Position numbers and translations under genes: made by a program. The notes beneath the pieces are model-generated. The model had not been told where the DNA came from. It made no database searches and worked only from the letters and a program-made list of their open reading frames with translations. From the NCBI RefSeq assembly GCF_037392515.1, contig NC_090281.1, forward strand, positions 42,384,645 to 42,448,644: a stretch of 64,000 nucleotides of DNA, in the 5' to 3' direction. Positions 62,382-64,000 of the stretch are shown one piece after another (position 1 is the first letter of the stretch; the number at the start of each line of letters is the position of its first letter). The DNA is from Haliotis asinina. Its lineage: Eukaryota > Mollusca > Gastropoda > Lepetellida > Haliotidae.

Positions 62382-62994
62382 TTATTCTAGACTGTTGGAT
62401 ATTGGTGGGAGCTTTTCATTTAATGTCTTGTCTCATCTACAGACACCACTGGATTGTTTAGTACATACATTGAACTAAAGGTCTGTGCGATGTGATCTAG
62501 TAATGCTGATAGGCTTTTGTATTGTAAGTTCTGGTTTGTAGACATTAGAATACCCCCGTGTATTGATCTATTGTTTTAATGTTGGACTTGTTTCGTGATG
62601 TGTTTCTGTGTTGGCGGTGTTTAGCAGTGCATGGCAGTATATGGCTAAAAACAAGCACTCCTACAAGGCGATAAAGTAGTGCACATCCGATTTCCATGGA
62701 CAAAAACAATTCTTCTCGAGTTCACAAGTTCCACAAACAAAACAGCAAACAAACAAGTAAAATTGGACCAGCTGTGCGGATTATGTTTTATTAATGTCAT
62801 CATTCCCAACATTGTTGTCGCAGAATGTGTGTCTAAATTGATCTTGATCAAATTTGAGATTTGAACAAGGTCAAAGGTAACTGAAGCCCGACACGTAAAA
62901 CCAGAGATAAAAAACATTTTTGAGAAAAAAAAAACTCTGGAACCGTGTTCCCTCAACGTATGCAACGCTACCTATTCTACTGGAGGGTTTACAG
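62382..62994. other. No gene recognised
   Basis: AT-rich spacer between the Tc1/mariner derivative and the exon-like segment. Nothing supportable. Confidence 0.45.
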
Positions 62995-63180
62995 TAGTAG
63001 ACACGCAGAGTACATTGTCACAAAATATCCGAACAGTGAAACATCCACATGATGCTCCAGAAGAATCCTTGATCCACTTCTGTCCATGGAATATGTTCTT
63101 GGCAGCCGTCCTGCCTCTGGGGGACTTCAGGGTCCATTTCCGCCCCCAGGACGATGGCATCCACGCTCCTGATAATAAAG
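62995..63180 (+). other. Exon-like segment, unknown protein
   Basis: 186 bp between GGGTTTACAG and GTAAAC, open in one frame with phase 1 at both ends, encoding (x)VDTQSTLSQNIRTVKHPHD, then CPWNMFLAAVLPLGDFRVHF and RPQDDGIHAPDNK. Its GC content is higher than the surroundings. The family is not recognised and no partner exon was found, so it may be an orphan or chance frame. The other strand is also open over much of it. Confidence 0.3.
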
Positions 63181-64000
63181 GTAAACATATTTTACATCAT
63201 TTGTACTGTGTGCATAAATGCAAAATATATGATTCCACGAGAACATATCTCAAACACGAAAATCAAGTTGTGACTTGTAGACGTCATTGTAGACAAGGAG
63301 GCCCTTTATGTTTTCTTTAAAAGATCGTTTGGAAGAACACAGTGGCTTCTGCTAATAAAGGTAAACAGTATTCTGTATTATAATTTATACTTCCAGCACA
63401 TATTAAGACTACATGAGTGTCGTTTTCACACTGCTTTTACCAGCATACCAGCTATATCACGGGGAGAAACAACAAATATCGGCTCCACACATCATTCAGA
63501 TATGGAAAATCGAAATCGGGTTGTTTGGAGCGTCATGAGCGAACGCTTTAACCATTCGGTTACTCGACAATCCCCTTACATTTAAATACAAAGCAAATAT
63601 ATCGGGACGTGAAAAACAAAATTTCATCTAAGTTTTAAACTGAAATAGTGAATACTTTACCAGCAGGTGGCCAGTACACTGATTTTCAAAGTGACCATCC
63701 GGGACTTGCTTTGTCTCGAACTACCTATTGAAGGACGGAATGGTGGGTTAACACTATGTTATACTATCTATAGATAGCATCGTACAGGGCATGCACGAAG
63801 GGGGCCCTATCTACACTAACCCCTAAATCTACCAGTCAAGTGCAGTCAGCATTGGGTCTACTGGGGGTGCTGAAAAGACTGGGGCCACAGAGTGTGCCAA
63901 CCCTAAACTAGCTGCGTTGCTGTAACAACCATCCTGACTGTACAGTCAGGCCCTAGCACCGAACCTACTCCATGTACGCTCGGCAGGGGGCTACGCGGAG
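63181..64000. other. No gene recognised; possible 5' end of a retroelement at the right edge
   Basis: The last 270 bp become GC-richer (CATTGGGTCTACTGGGGGTG, CTGTACAGTCAGGCCCTAGC, CTCGGCAGGGGGCTACGCGG). This text looks like the start of a repeated element running out of the window. The identification is only a hunch from composition. Confidence 0.25.

Overview
This window looks like intron-rich nuclear DNA of a marine gastropod, most likely an abalone (Haliotis) or a close relative. The species call is inference. It rests on long AT-rich introns, tRNA-derived SINEs of a type I associate with abalone, retroelement tails ending in TCACTCACTC-type repeats, and secreted CUB-domain genes. No bacterial, CRISPR or tRNA/rRNA gene signal is seen.

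The left half (about 0-33 kb) holds two tandem paralogous genes, both on the minus strand. Copy B (32648 to 18054) can be read as a complete 25-exon gene. The exon lengths sum to 3597 nt, giving 1198 residues: a signal peptide, eight CUB domains and a Tyr/Pro/Thr-rich tandem-repeat segment between CUB1 and CUB2. Copy A (9740 to the left edge) has the same layout up to the first half of CUB5 and then leaves the window. From the second exon on, every exon ends in phase 1, so exons can be lost or duplicated without a frame change. Both events are visible: copy A has lost the small leader exon of CUB2, and copy B has duplicated a 30-bp micro-exon. The Tyr-rich exon has been homogenised separately in each copy (34-residue units in A, 28-residue units in B). 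Introns and the spacer carry SINEs, LINE tails, Tc1/mariner relics and a foldback palindrome.

The middle (34.5-51.2 kb) is a pile of mobile elements: a Penelope-like element with an uninterrupted 801-codon RT plus GIY-YIG reading frame, inserted into an older LINE tail; an old, broken Polinton/Maverick (about 38.0-46.6 kb) that itself received a Tc1/mariner element; and a 5'-truncated LINE with a 1000-codon endonuclease/RT frame.

The right part (51-64 kb) has no recognised host gene. It holds a 51-bp minisatellite with a 360-bp higher-order period, LINE RT and ORF1 relics, and a Tc1/mariner deletion derivative with 30-bp perfect terminal inverted repeats. There is one exon-like segment near 63 kb, and the right edge may be the start of another retroelement.

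The most interesting biology is the CUB / Tyr-repeat gene pair. It looks like a fast-evolving secreted, possibly structural or adhesive, protein family. Its function cannot be named from the sequence.
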